Of a stretch of 64,000 bases of DNA, positions 10,788 to 23,369 are shown piece after piece. This stretch comes from Diatrype stigma (taxonomy: Eukaryota; Ascomycota; Sordariomycetes; Xylariales; Diatrypaceae). The position numbers and the translations under genes were made by a program. Below the pieces are notes generated by a model. The model was given only the letters and a program-made list of their open reading frames with translations. It did no database searches and was not told where the DNA came from. The stretch's first letter is position 1, and every line of letters starts with the position of its first letter. The stretch is from NCBI GenBank assembly GCA_022225965.2, contig JAKJXP020000033.1, positions 62,001 to 126,000 of the forward strand, written 5' to 3'.

Positions 10788-13700
10788 CCATGGGCCCATG
10801 GGGGCAGAGCACAGCTAGCATGTCATAGTACAGTATGGTCGATATGGCCTGGTTCGCTGAGAAATGTTCGAAGCAATGGTTAGGTACATGCAGTGCTGGA
10901 ACATACCGCATCCAATAGGTACTGTAGATGCTCCAGATAGTGCACTTTGTAGCGCCGTTGACTATCATTGTAGTAGTGACAGTCATGTAGATCCCTGAGG
11001 AAGGGGGCCGGCGGGGGTCAAATCCACCTTACATCGTCCAGCAGTCTGGGCGCCCCGTTCGGCTTACCTAGTAGTATACGGCAAAATATCCTGATCATCA
11101 GTTCCTGGACCAACGAGCGACGGCGTATTGCTACTGCAGCTTTAGACGCTTCTTGTCACCACCCCTAACTATCGTGAATACCATAGTAAGTAGTCATGAG
11201 TCTGGATTTTATTGTAGTAGATAAGAAAGCGTCGGCGACTCAAGTGTTTCTTGCCACAATTTTCCCTTTTTACATGCTTTGCATGCCGGTCTTCGGCCGG
11301 TTGTCACAAAAAGGGACGAAAGAAAACCAAAGGTGTGGAGGAGCCCTGAAGATCATTCAAGTGACAGGCAATATCGGACATCAATCTCATGTAGGTAGCT
11401 ACTGAATTAACCCTGTTCCTGACACCCCTCTCCAGACAAACATGGATAGGGTTACAATATCTCCGGGCTGTGATTGGTTCAGTCGAAGAAGATGGAGGGT
11501 CAGATGTGAAAATGTAGGGTGCGCGTAATAATGGTCAAAAAGGGATTCCAGAAGCCATTAACCCGGGCCCAAAGCTGATAGTATCAGTCGTGGCCTTATA
11601 AGCTTATTCAGGGCCGCTGGGTAAAATGATGTTTACCCTATACTACAGGAACCCATGTACACAAACCTGCTTAACTATAACTACAAGCAGTACCTAGTTA
11701 AGTAAACCGTCAGGCCTACTCTGCCAATTTGTAGGTATAAAGCTCATAGAGCTCCCTGAGAGGCAGGCAGTTCAGGTAATACAAAAACGAACGATCGGAG
11801 TCGTGACACCGACCGCATACATACATTGGATGTATGTCTGTATGTAGGTATGTGGTAACTCGGGGATAGGGGTCACAACTATGTACATACGTATAACGAG
11901 AGAATTTAACACGATATATTGCAAATATATTGACCTTTCACGCCGCGTCTTCAGCCTGCCCGTAGATGTCATTTCTATGTTCTCGGCTTGTTATACCGAG
12001 CAAGCATCCCGGATACTCCATATATAACATAAGAATAGATATCGTTCAACGGTTAGGCACTCCGAATCAGGTGCCTACCTAGGTGCCTGCGTATTCGTAC
12101 TTGCTTACCTGTATGCCCTACATTGCATGCATATGTAGGTAGTAACAAGGGCATGTCGCTATAATACTTACTGTATACGGAGTTTGGCCCTTAACTACCT
12201 ATGTACTAGCTGCCCGCCTTGGAATCCGTGAACCCCTACCAAGATAGTTAGCAGCAATAGATACCTAATAGTCCTGATGGTTTCAATTGCGCCTTGAAGC
12301 AGGAGCATCCTAAATACAGAGGTACCTATTAGGTAGCTATGTATCTTGCTAAGACGTTTATATATTCATATCTAACGGCGACCTATCAGCCTCTGTAACT
12401 ACTAATACGTAGGTAGTTTAAACAGTCGGTCCCTTCTTCCCAGGATGACTAAGAGGGGGATCGATTCCGCCTATATGGAGACAAATCAGGGATAACATAG
12501 CCGGATTTTGCCGCAGGGGTCGCCAATGTTCCATAACTTTAGCTAGTGTTTCTTCGGAATGTTCGCGCGTTTCCAAGACCCTTGCCTTCCACTTGTAAGT
12601 TGTTGTAAGTGCTTCCAGAGGTAAGTTCCATTGCTTGCCCTGTCGGGCCTGCCTTGCCTCCTGCATACAGAAGACTATAAGTATACTACGTAGTACTATT
12701 AGATGGCGCTCGAGGCGATTCACGCCATGGACTAACCACACATGGTAGTTCTCTCGAATCCAATCATGCAGGATGGCGGTCTAATGAGCACCTGATTTGC
12801 CTGTCACCACCATCATCCATCCATTTTTTCTGCCCCCGTACCTGCCATTCAGCACGTTGTATAGAATTCGTATTTTGATAGTGGAAAATTTGCCTTCTGG
12901 ATACGCAGATACGAGCGGCCACCGATGGGGGAAAAGCCATTCTGCGCCTTTATGGGAGGGGGCCCTTTTCCTTTTTATTAATATCAATAAGTATGGTCCA
13001 TATCATCAGCCCGCATCACATAAGCATAGGCGGGACGGACAACCGCAGTTGGGGTTTATCAGACCCGAGCATGGTACGTGTAATAAGTGTGGTTGGATCG
13101 TGTAGGCAATGCAAATATTCGGCCTAATGTCAGGGTATCGGGTATAACCACATGGTTACTACTTGACCCTCCAATCAGACATCTTAGGAATTACCAAGCA
13201 CACAGGCAGAGTCCGATAAACACCATACATATGTCACGCTTGGGTGACTGAAGTCCGTATGGTTTTTTTCGGACTCTGCTGGCACATCGTCTTGAGGAGA
13301 GAATGGCATGCGGACCTATCATCGCAATACACACACATTACATCTTACCTTTCGAAACCATAGAGAAACGCGTCACCCCGTGTAATCGTTCAAATCCTAC
13401 GATGCTGTTTGATTCCATTTCCGATAGCGGCAACTTGGCCCAGTGCCTATATTAGAAAAACTTGCATAGGCAGGCAGGTAGGCATTGCCAGGAAGGATCG
13501 AATTTTATACTGGTGCCTAGGCGTTGGAAACCCAACCCACATAAAGATAGCCAACCCGGTAATTGCCATTGGACTTCCCACACAGGTTCATATGCTTACA
13601 AAGGAAGAGGCTATGTTGTTGGAGAGTTGTCATTGGGAATGGCTTCATGTGCATACGTGTGCAGCATTCGTACATACCGATCCCAACTATGACCCTACTA

Positions 13701-14060
13701 AGTGCGTGCGTACTGATATCACTAATATCTTTAGGCGTTCAACAACCACATAATCACTGAGAATGTAGTTGTCTAGCAGTACTTAGGTGGTTATTATAGG
13801 GTTGCTTCCGACTGGACCAGACTCCAACTACACGGCATGAACATCGTGTGTTGTTCATTGCTGCTGCAGATGCCCAAGGGCGACTCTAACTCTAGACGAT
13901 CCAATGCTGCTTATCACTTAGGCGCATTGCCGCTAACCTATTGGTATATCTGCACACATGGGATGATGGCATTTTGCACTCGGCCGCCCTATACGTTGCA
14001 TGATTCTCATCATTATCTACCCGTAGCAGGTCTTTAATGTGCTTCGCAGTTGAGTTCTAA

Positions 14061-14717
14061 GGGCCTGTTTACCGGACTTCAACCTTCGTCGCGGCGAAGC
14101 TCCATAAATACAAAATTGCTCCAATTTATTTGCATAAGCAAAATCTGGGGTCTGGCATTATATTCTGGCTAATGACTAAGCATTTATTCTCTTCTTTCTG
14201 GCCCATTGCCAATTTGTCCATTTTGCCCATTCTGCCTATTCTGCCCATTCTGCCCATTCTGCCCATTCTGCCCATTCTGCTCATTCTGCCCATTTTGCCC
14301 ATTCTGTTCATTTTGTCCATTTTACGCCTTTTATTTTTTTTGCCTCTTTTGTAACAACTAATAGCAGCTAGCAATTAAGCATTTAAAATATAAAAGTGAG
14401 TCGGATTATTGGATTTGACCAATTATAAGCTATAACCGCGGCAAACATAGCTGCGACGGTCCTAAAATAGAACAGCCGCGACGAGCTTCGTCGCGGCTAC
14501 GATGCCTTCCTTTTAAAGGAAAGTTGCCAAGCAGCAAGGGGTAATACAATGCATAATTCTTCGTTGCGGCTACGACATTTATGCATTTTTGTAGCAGTTG
14601 TGCAAGTGTAAATCGCACCCAAAAATAAGAAAGCGTTGTGGAACGGTGTCGTCAAAGTGGGTTTTGGTGCTGATCCGGTACATTCGTAGTCGCGACGAAA
14701 TTCCAGTAAACAGGCCC
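14061..14717. mobile_element. PIF/Harbinger-like miniature inverted-repeat element (657 bp)
   Basis: The element starts GGGCCTGTTTACCGGA and ends with TCCAGTAAACAGGCCC, whose reverse complement is GGGCCTGTTTACTGGA (15 of 16 bases). It is flanked on both sides by TAA (14058-14060 and 14718-14720), the 3-bp target duplication typical of PIF/Harbinger transposons. The inverted repeats continue imperfectly through TTCGTCGCG. It has no transposase frame, so it would depend on one encoded elsewhere. Inside are a 9-bp minisatellite and a perfect hairpin GCCGCGACGA-GCT-TCGTCGCGGC at 14475-14497. Confidence 0.75.
14217..14323. repeat. 9-bp minisatellite inside the miniature element
   Basis: About a dozen units of CCCATTCTG with single-base variants (CCTATTCTG, CTCATTCTG, CCCATTTTG). 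On the minus strand this reads as a repeated Met-Gly-Arg pattern in an open frame at 14126-14374, which is a by-product of the repeat and not a gene. Confidence 0.85.
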
Positions 14718-14720
14718 TAA

Positions 14721-15872
14721 CGCTTAGCAAAGATTCATACATACGCACATACATGTCACTTAAGGAGCTTATTAGGTACCCACCTACCCTGTCTCGGTAA
14801 TCTGCCAATCTGCCCTGGACCGCACTCACGGTTGCAGGGTTTAAGCGGTTTGAGTGGGGGTCCAATTACAGGCCCCCTCCCTGCCTGCCCCAGCTTAGTC
14901 GAAATTGAGTTGGTAAGGCGGCCGGGCGAGGCGAGCGGGAAAATAAAAATGGAATGCAATGACGGGAGAAGGATTTGCCGCGCCGCATGTCCAAAGGGGC
15001 ACCTGGGCATTGGTAGGTAAAGCAGCTGCGGTAAACTTTAAGTACACAATATTAATAGAATGGCAACGAGGGCTGCGAGGAGACCTGAAAAAACGAGGCT
15101 TGAGCTCCGAGGGGCGCGAGGGGCTGGCATAGAGGGGGGGATAGAGGAGGGAGCCGGAGGGGAGGAGAGAGGGGCCATCGTCCGTTGTTACACATTATAT
15201 CTGATCGCAACCCGAAGCTCGCTGTCTCGTTCGCTCGTTCGCTGGCGTGCATCCATCCATCCATCCATCCATCCAAGCATCCAAGATGCACGATCAAGGC
15301 GCAAAGCTTCTTACGGCACTTCATCTTATCAGGTTACATCAAGCGAGCATTGCATGGCATGAATGAATGGATGGCGACGAGTAAGAAATTGGTGTAAAAA
15401 GAATGGATACATCTCGTTCGCTCCATGCGTCCTTTTTGCCAGCCAGCGGAAGATTCGTCATAAGTCATCTGCATCAGCATCTGCATCTGCATACGTGAGC
15501 TTCACCGTTGGTCATTGCATCTTAGACTACATACGTTGGTAACATGGCTCTATAAGTCAGCGGAGTCAGCCAGCATTGAATCAGGAACCGCCATACAAGG
15601 CTTCCCACCGCCGCACTAGGAGCCAACTTATCTCTGCCACAAACGTGAGACATGATGAGGTCGGATGAGTAGGTAGTTATCGATCGACCAAAATAAATAT
15701 TCACGATACGCTGAACAATGCCAGCCCTTAACAACCCCTAGCTACGTTGGCGCGGGACATCAGGGGATCCGCCAAGGAACTAGAAAGTACCATGGAATAT
15801 TCCATCAGCCAAATTACCGAATGAGAAACCAGGCAACTCGTTAACCTAAAAAGGTCCAAATGTTCCTTGGCT
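14721..15872. other. intergenic between two mobile elements
   Basis: No gene recognised. Contains a G-rich stretch (15110-15176), a CATC microsatellite (15249-15277) and a GCATCT repeat near 15475-15492. Confidence 0.5.
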
Positions 15873-15881
15873 GTATTCAAC

Positions 15882-16396
15882 CAATCCGTTTAACGGCACC
15901 AGACAATTCTGCTAACGACACCAGACATTAACCGCATTTAGACGCACTCCACATCACCCATCCACCACCTATCTCACAGCCTAACACACCACCTAATACA
16001 CCCAACAACAATACATCACCAATACCCTCACAGCACAATTACATACATATATCCAAATGGGGGGGCTCCCACCGCCCCCCCAAACCCCCCGGACCTAACC
16101 CTAACCCTAAACTAACCCTAACCCTAAACTAACCCTAACCCTAACTAACCCGTATCTTTGCACGGGACCTAACCCTAACCCGCAACTGTAGCGCTGCGTA
16201 ACGGCGGCGCTGGCGTATGTACAGGTATAGGTGTAAGTAAGTGGTGGATGTTAGGGAGTGACTTGGAAGGTGCCAGGTCAGGTGTGGCTTTAGGTGTGGC
16301 ATGGGTGGCTAATGCGCTAAATTAGCGTTAGACTAGCTGGATGCGGTTAATGTCTGGTGTCGTTAGCAGAATTGTCTGGTGCCGTTAAACGAATTG
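15882..16396. mobile_element. non-autonomous inverted-repeat element carrying telomeric repeats (515 bp)
   Basis: The left arm 15887..15937 and right arm 16341..16391 are perfect 51-bp inverted repeats. The match extends outward through CAATC versus CAATT with one mismatch. Each arm contains two copies of AACGRCACCAGACA. The 9-bp sequence GTATTCAAC occurs directly outside each end (15873-15881 and 16397-16405), a target-site duplication. Because its end bases complement, its length can be read as 7, 8 or 9 bp; 9 bp fits Mutator-like elements and 8 bp fits hAT. There is no coding capacity. The interior holds a G-run/C-run hairpin (16059-16082), CCCTAA repeats, and GC-rich unique sequence near 16190-16210. 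The perfect arms suggest a recent insertion. Confidence 0.82.
16093..16182. repeat. interstitial telomeric repeats inside the inverted-repeat element
   Basis: CCTAACCCTAACCCTAAA-type units of 17 bp repeat about three times, followed by CCCTAACTAACCC and, after a 17-bp spacer, another CCTAACCCTAACCC. CCCTAA is the complement of the TTAGGG telomere repeat used by filamentous fungi. The variant CTAAAC junction shows it is a periodic higher-order array and not a plain telomere fragment. Confidence 0.85.
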
Positions 16397-16405
16397 GTAT
16401 TCAAC

Positions 16406-19400
16406 GGCCCAGCAAGTTCAGCCCCGGATCCTGATCCACTAACTACTCGTTCCAGTCACCCCAGGACCCCTACCTATTCTATCCTTAAGCACGCTACCGT
16501 CATCAACAGATCCATGCTGATTAGCAGTGGTACGAAGAAGCATCTCGCAAACGTTTTCCATGACAATCCATGGATTCATGCATCCATTGCTTCCTTCGTC
16601 GGGTTTACCGAGTCGTCCCCCCCCCCCGCCCAAGAATATAACTTCTAGCCCGAGTACAGACGGGATTTTTCTACGGCTGCTGCCGCCGCGGTTTCTACTA
16701 CTGCGTCATGCACTTCACCGCTGAGGAGACTCGGCTAAGCAGGGACGAGGTTTGACTTACATTCGTTGCAAGGAGGGAAGCAAACAACTCCGTCAACAGC
16801 TGCAGCTGCCGCAACTTCGAGCTGCTGGCAGCCGTTTCAACAGGGGAGGAGGAAACAAAAATCCCGGACGGGAAGCGGTGACGGTTGTTTTGATTCGGTG
16901 TGCTCCCGGGGTCGATACCCACACTAGCCACACCTATATGTCAAGGCCTCCCAATCGATAACTCGTTGCAGCGGTGATGTTGTAGATCTCTTCGAGTTGT
17001 AGCCTCAGGCAGGTCAACGGTAGGTGCAAGGTTATGCCACCACGCGTTCCCGGCGCCGGAGTGATAGGGCAATCGCGTCGGTCAACTAGGTGACTTTTTG
17101 TGTGTTTGTCCTGGCTGGCGACAGCATGATTATTAGATGGTCATCGAATTCATCCATCCACCAGCCGTTATGTCCGAAGAGATCTGATTGATCCTTTTTA
17201 CGAAGTGACTTTCCCAGTCAGACAGAACCCAAGAGTCAGATCCAGATTCAGCCTCTGAATGTAACCCTATAGCCATGTGTTCGTTGCTACTGCCTATTGT
17301 AGTACGAGGTCCCTAGATATCCAACTTGTCATATTAGTATACCTAGGTATGTAGTATCTATGTAGGTACGAATAGGCAACTTGACATGAACTAATAACCA
17401 TTTCAACCGCCTAAATATTCGGACTTGGAGGTGCGCTCTCCCGCTCTCCCGGCGCAGTTAAGCAATGCCAGTGTGACCTGACTTCCAGCGGTAGGTAATT
17501 CCAGCTCTGACCATGGTTCTCTCTTGCTTTCTTTGGTTGACTGCAACCTACGTAGTTAGTTAAGTTAGTTAGCTCTCGCTGCCTCCCCCATACGAGTTAC
17601 GGGGCTTCGAAGCCGGGAAGCGTCGGTCTCCATTCCCGACTGTGCAGACGGAGCACTCTGACATTATGCCGTTGAAATTACGCTATGCAACCTCCATCAT
17701 GCAATGCCGTGCCATGCCATGCGCTCAAAACACCCACCCCAAGCTTTCGCACGCACTGCCTATCTCACCGCAGATTTGCGAGACGATAGCGGCGGCGGCT
17801 TCAGACACCTACCTACACCTAGGTACCCTACACCTTCCCTACACCTACAGATTTCCAGGGCTATACTCCAACTGACCGATACAGCAGCGCCAATCGGGTG
17901 TCTTCCCTCAACTGTGTAAGTCCGTCCGTAACTCTTACCAAGCACCTACTTGCATACATACATACATCCGTCCTCCACACCTTCACCTTGCTACAACATA
18001 CAACAACGCACCGTCATCAACGGATAGATCCCTCCCTCAAGCCCTATGCATCAATCTTCGATGAAAGAGGGGCTGTTCAGGGCGAAACCTACATGTAGGC
18101 AGGTAGCGTAGCCGCAGTAGCTGATACCACAGCTGCCTGCTCACATACATCCATGATAGTACTAGGTAGATATAGTTGCTTCTTCATCCGCTGCTACGTA
18201 AGAATGCAGATTGCAGTCGTCCAGCCACCTGCCCGCGTGTCTGGCAGGGTACCTAGGGTACGGTCGAGATGATCACATGAATCAATAGATGTGTGCTGCA
18301 GACCCCGGGCCGATCCTCATCAGGCACATCAGAACCACATGCGTGCGTACGTACTATAGTAGACGAATCATGCACGCCAGACCGACCGACTGAAGGGACG
18401 TTGTTTATGTAGGCACGTAGGTAGCGTAGCACCTGCGCCCCGGCCCCGGGCCGTCTGTATGCGACCTTGATTTCCTTCAAGGTTTCCCCCTAACTTTTAG
18501 TTACCTACCGACGTAAAGACTAGGTGCCTAGGTAATCATGGCATGTCGCTTGTCCAGCGCGTCTATTCAGATTTCCGTAGCTGGGGAGATTCCGGGTCTC
18601 CAAGGGTACGATTCATGAAGGCATATACATATGTAGGTCTGATTTGAGTTTCCAGGGGCAAGCACAATACGTAAGACTTGATAGGCTTTCCCCGTATCCT
18701 CCGGATGACGACGACCTCTGGCTATTTACAGGGACTGTGGTTGGATCGTATTGGACTGCACGTACAACACTCGTAGAACTAATGCGGAATGCGGAATTTC
18801 AGTGCCTGGCCCTCCTTTCCCTCAAGCCACGACGGCACGGCAGTAGGCGGGTCACTAAGGCTGTTTGCGGCTGGCCGTGCTTGCTTCTCAGCCTTGCATC
18901 TTATGGTAGGAGTCTTGGAATAGACGAGGGCCGACGAGAACCGAAGCCCGAGTTACAATACGCGTGGCACTATAGTGAACCTCGTGCCGTGCTGGAAACA
19001 TTGTATTCATCCATGGTTGAATGTTTGGCGTGTAGAAGACGTAATGCGCATTCGAAATCGGGACCAATATCGCCCAGTAGCAGTTTGTATAACATGCCCA
19101 GATAGGCGGTTTGCTCTCGACCCTGACGAACGCCTATGACGTTATGTGAGCTCTGTTCCCCTCTAAGGCTGAACATGAGAGCATGCATGTGCTATGCTTT
19201 CGTCTCAAGTCTACCCGATCAGGTACCAACGGCGCAAACAACCCAAGAAAAAGGGGCCTGGGCTTCATGCTATACGGAACATGCTTGGTCGAGTGTCAGG
19301 TGGCCTCTGCAGCAGCATGCACGAGACTTTTGAGCGCCATGTACGGGAAACCCAAAGTCTAGAACGGCGTCCAGCGATAAGGTTTTGGTCTACAAGCTTG

Positions 19401-20963
19401 AGCACGCGAGGAAGTTCAGCCCTAATGGGCGCAGATCCTGTTGCTGTTGCCATTGCTGCTGTTGCCATTCGGTCCATGATGAAGAATCACGCCGCCTCTT
19501 AGAAGTAACCAAGTGAACCCATGAAACGCCGTTCATTAACCCCAATTCATCCCATTTCATTCCCACCCTTGCGCCACAAGACGCCACGAGACCGGAAACA
19601 CGACTGCCAACGGCAATAATAGAGCGGAGAACGTGGGCTTGATGCAAACGAACGCGCGCGTGCTAGACTCTAGTTGCCGATGAAGACGGAGACCTGAGGC
19701 GTTGCGTGTGAGCGAGCGGGAGAGCTTGACCGGATGGACAGAGTAGAGGTAACGGGCAGGGGAAGGGGGCAACCAACCGCCATGAAGACGCAACATAGAC
19801 TTATGTAAGGGCTTAGCCTCTCGCCTATCCGCGCCGCTTTCCAGAAGACGCCCATCAAGCTGTGACGAACGTCAGCCTTAGCCCGGACAAGAACGACCTG
19901 GTTCACTACCAAGTGCGAGCGAGCGGGCAGAGCGTGAGACCCCTCTCGTCATGAGAGAGCCACATGTACGTACCCTTGTTTGTTCCGATCCAGTATCGTA
20001 GGGAATATCTGGTGCAGGTAGGCGCATGTGCAGATCAGGAGGAGGCTGGAATCGTGGCACAGCGAGTTAGCAGAAGAGCCCGAGGCACCCGCGGAGAAGC
20101 TGGAGAGAGAGGGCTTGGGATTTGCTAGAAGGTCGCAGGGCGGATGTATATCGCGATGGTGGGATATGACAATGGAGGGACATCGGAGTATGGACTGGAC
20201 TACACTGGACGTACATGACGAGCAGGAGAGACTGGAAGTTGAATAGCGCAGACTATAGTTTCCCGCGTAGTTAGTACAGAGTGCCCAGCGAAGTCAGTAG
20301 GTAGCTAACAGTCAAACGAGCTCACCATATTGGTAGCGTCTTGACTGATATCCGACGCGCGGTGGGCAGTTGCGTTGAATTTCGAGCTGTTGTTGTCCCA
20401 AGTTCGTTCGTTCGTTTGTTCGTTCGTAAGTCTTGGGAGCTCCTTCAGGTGAGTGACGATTGCGATGTTCCAGTTTCAGCCACCAATTGACTTAGTAGCA
20501 GCTGAGTAGGTACCTAGGCCAGCTAGAGATACTAGGTAGTTAGGGAGTAGCTGCTGGCTGTGGGCCTGTGGCTGCACTGAGTCAAAGGAGAAAGGACAGC
20601 TCATCCCAGCAACTACATCAATTCCCACTGGTCATAGCTCTCCAACACGGTAACACCCCACACGCTAAACCCAAGGCTGTAGGTACCTAGCTATGTATGT
20701 TGGAAGCAAGGTACAATAGCTACATACATCACATACAGCATTACCTTGCATAGGAGCGACTTCTCCTACTCAGCCTCGCCTTCACATCTACAACGCAACT
20801 ACAACACGCACCGTCTATTGCACCGAGCCGGGAACTACCAATCGAGCGCTTCACTAGATGCGACAGTGTACCAATTTCCTTCCGAGATATCTTCGGGTTT
20901 TCCTATCCTCGGCAATTTGACTGCTTACTGGTCCGAATCCGAAACGGAAACCATATCCACGCG
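16406..20963. other. gene desert upstream of TAF13
   Basis: About 4.5 kb with no recognised gene or RNA. It is rich in TACCTAGGTA-like palindromes (17341, 17815, 18525, 20510, 20680) and in GTTC/CATA microsatellites (20400-20430). Open frames at 18644-19105, 19670-19912 and 20028-20246 show no domain or family likeness. The last 260 bases before 20964 are the probable TAF13 leader. Confidence 0.5.
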
Positions 20964-21641
20964 ATGGAGCCTCGAGCCCGCGCAGGAAAGAACGTAGGCA
21001 AAGAGACGTTCCAGCCTAAAGATGGTAAGCCTCCTTATATGTAAACCCGGAAAGCAGCTACGGCGGTGGAAGCCTGCGCCTCACAACCTTTCGTGCCAAT
21101 CAACTTACAATCCACCAACCCAACAGTCTCCCGGCTGCTCTTCGCCTACGGAGACGTCGAGGCGCCCCTGCCCGAGACGGTGCGGACGCTCGACGAGATC
21201 GTGACCGAGTTCCTGGAGGGGGTGTGCTTCGAGGCGAGCCGGCACGCGCAGGTGGCCGGCCGCCAGAAGCTCAAGTTCGACGACTTCGAGTTCGCCCTGC
21301 GCCGCAGCCCCACCTACCTCGGCAAGGTGCGGTCCATGATCGACAAGCGCCAGCACATCGCCAGCATGCGCAGCCTCTTCAAGGAGAACGACGACGACCT
21401 GATCAACCAGGAGAAGGACGGCAAGGACGGCAAGAGCGCCGCCGGCTCGAAACGCCCCGCCGCCGCCTCGGCCGCCGGCGCCCCGGGTTCCGGCGCCCCC
21501 ACCGCTGGCGACGAAGAACTCCTCGGCCTTAGTGATGACGATGGGGAGGTCTTGAGCGCCCTCACTTCCACCACGAAGGGCGGCGGTTCCCGCAAGAAGA
21601 GGAAGAAGGATGCTGGGAAGAAGGGGGCGCCGGATGGGTAG
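20964..21641 (+). CDS. TAF13: TFIID subunit TAF13
   Basis: Exon 1 (20964..21024) and exon 2 (21127..21641) are joined across a GTAAGC...CAACAG intron; the split codon gives KDV-SRLLFAYGD. The 191-residue product starts MEPRARAGKNVGKETFQPKD, then carries the TAF13 histone fold (about residues 20-110): SRLLFAYGDVEAPLPETVRT, LDEIVTEFLEGVCFEAS, KLKFDDFEFALRR and YLGKVRSMI. TAF13 pairs with TAF11 in the TFIID core and contacts TBP, acting in RNA polymerase II initiation in the nucleus. The C-terminal 70 residues are Ala/Gly/Lys-rich and end in a basic KKRKKDAGKKG stretch, a likely nuclear localisation region. Choosing the start at 20964 restores the conserved N-terminus, which is missing if translation began in exon 2. 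Confidence 0.92.
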
Positions 21642-23369
21642 TAGCTCACATATACCTACCTACCTACCCAGATGGAATGACGGCTATGTTGCGTTGGACC
21701 TTTGATGAGTCTACACGGCACGGTATCATGTCTATGCGTGCCGGCTTTCGACTTCAAGGGACACACACACATAAACACACATACATACACACTTTTGCGG
21801 TTTACGGTTTATGGTTTACGGCATAGCGTCGGCGTCCAGGCGGGAGATATCAGATTGTATTGGAATTGGAATATTGATTCCCAACGGGGGTGCGTGTACA
21901 TACATGGATTACCAGTCGGCCCCTACTGGAGGTGGCCCTTCAACGCTAGGTAATGCGGTGTTTTCGGCTTTATAAAGAACTTTGCTGCGGTTTTTTTTTT
22001 TTTTTTTTTTTTTTTTTCACGTGGCATGCCTGCCTGCCTGCCTGCCTGCTTGCCTGTCCGCCTGCCTTGGTGGAGTGGGCGAAACTAGATACCAGAACCA
22101 TCTTGCTCGTACTGGAATGTGCTCTAGAAATCCTGCCATTTTGGTTGCTACATGATTCTTTATCGTGGCAACAAGACCGCTATCCATCGTTGCAACGATG
22201 GCGTTCGTTCTCAGGGCCAGTTGGAGCGCAAGCCCTTTGCTTTCTTGCATGCTAGGCAAAGCGGCAGTGGAACAACGAGAACTAGGGAAAGGTCATTGCT
22301 AGCAGCACTTCAGCTTCAGCGCGAGGTTGTCTATCCCGTGGCGGGCTCATGTCAGTCAGCGAGGAAGACGCACCCGAGGCTTTTACATCTTGTAGACAAT
22401 GATAGCGTGGCCGTCTGCCAAGGAATACATTGTGTCTCATAAGGGGTCTTCCCTGGGCAGCTCTACCACCCCACGGTGTACGTGCCGGAACCCTGTGCCA
22501 GTCCTTAGCCGACGTGAGATACACCGTGACGTCCGCTGCTGCGTCTTCGTACCGCACGATGCCAAGGACGGTATATCTCGTCTCCAGACACTCTTGATTC
22601 CGTGCTCGAACGAGATGTGGTATATTTATCACCCCTTTTTCGAAGGTCGTTTCAAAGCCATTTTCCCCTGCCAACCCAGCTCGCGCATGTAACTGGGATT
22701 ATGGAGTTAAGCCCATTGATGAGCCCGTTATCTTACAAATATCATATGTGCACTTCCATCGTCGTCTAGCCTTCAATACCCTACATGTATACCATCCGTT
22801 TTCGTCTTCAGCTGTTTACTATTGTAGTATCAATATGTAATGCCGGCTTACAGCCTCCCTCACGAGAGTCGAAAGATTCACGAGATAGCTCACATTCCGG
22901 GCAATGGGTTCACTGTGGCTTGCATTAGGCCGGGACACTGCCAGCTTTTACACGCATGGTCGTCTTCGAAGCCCCCAATTTGTCACAGAAGGATGCAAAT
23001 AGCTACGTAGGCAAAGCCTGTGTCGCTAGACTATGGAAGGCCTGTTGGAGGCAGTAGGACTTACGTTGATGTGGTGGTCAAGAATAGACTAAGAGGGTAA
23101 AAGCTAGGCCTCTCAAGTGTATTGTCCGCCCGAACGGTGTATTCGCGGGGTTTTCAGGTCTGCTTACGCTACTCGGGCGTTTGGTAGGAATAAATACAGG
23201 TATAGTTGTCAGACTAGGGTGCATTGGATGCTACCATACCAACCGTGGTGGCGATATGTAAGGCTATATGCTGACAGTGAATTATTTATATGAACCACAC
23301 CCACTAAGTTCGGGATTGTTCTGTTTGTCACATCCTCTCGTCTCTGCGGACTGCATTGCTGCTCGAGTC
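21642..23369. other. intergenic between TAF13 and the STAND-N/Ras gene
   Basis: No convincing gene. The minus-strand frame at 22282-22674 (130 codons) contains a possible degraded coding stretch (TVLGIVRYEDAAADVTVYL) but no recognised family. A T27 run and a TGCC repeat lie at 21991-22069. Confidence 0.45.
21991..22069. repeat. T27 homopolymer followed by a TGCC microsatellite
   Basis: Twenty-seven consecutive T (21991-22017) are followed after 9 bp by about ten TGCC-type units. The T-run may be the A-tail of a retroposed sequence on the minus strand, but no SINE or LINE body is recognisable next to it. Confidence 0.8.

Larger units (their letters stand above)
9210..14057. other. gene desert with microsatellites, upstream of sok1
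   Basis: Nearly 5 kb with no convincing gene on either strand. It contains CAG/CTG-rich tracts (10030-10110), GTAT/GTAA repeats (10225-10300), a TATTGG hexamer run (10334-10362), CA repeats (10556-10570, 10640-10670), a G-rich tract and a group of strong hairpins, and many copies of TAGGTA/TACCTA motifs. Short open frames at 10494-10986, 11196-11405, 12418-12741 and 13409-13753 are repeat-driven or have no family resemblance. The part next to 9209 is presumably the sok1 promoter and leader. Confidence 0.55.

Noticed and set aside
14217..14323. CRISPR-like array
   Set aside because: Units are contiguous 9-mers without spacers, in a fungal genome; it is a minisatellite.
14126..14374. Met-Gly-Arg repeat protein on the minus strand
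   Set aside because: It is the translation of the 9-bp minisatellite in the miniature element; there is no non-repeat coding context.
22282..22674. 130-codon minus-strand frame
   Set aside because: No family, no start context and no splice partner; could be a remnant but cannot be supported as a gene.
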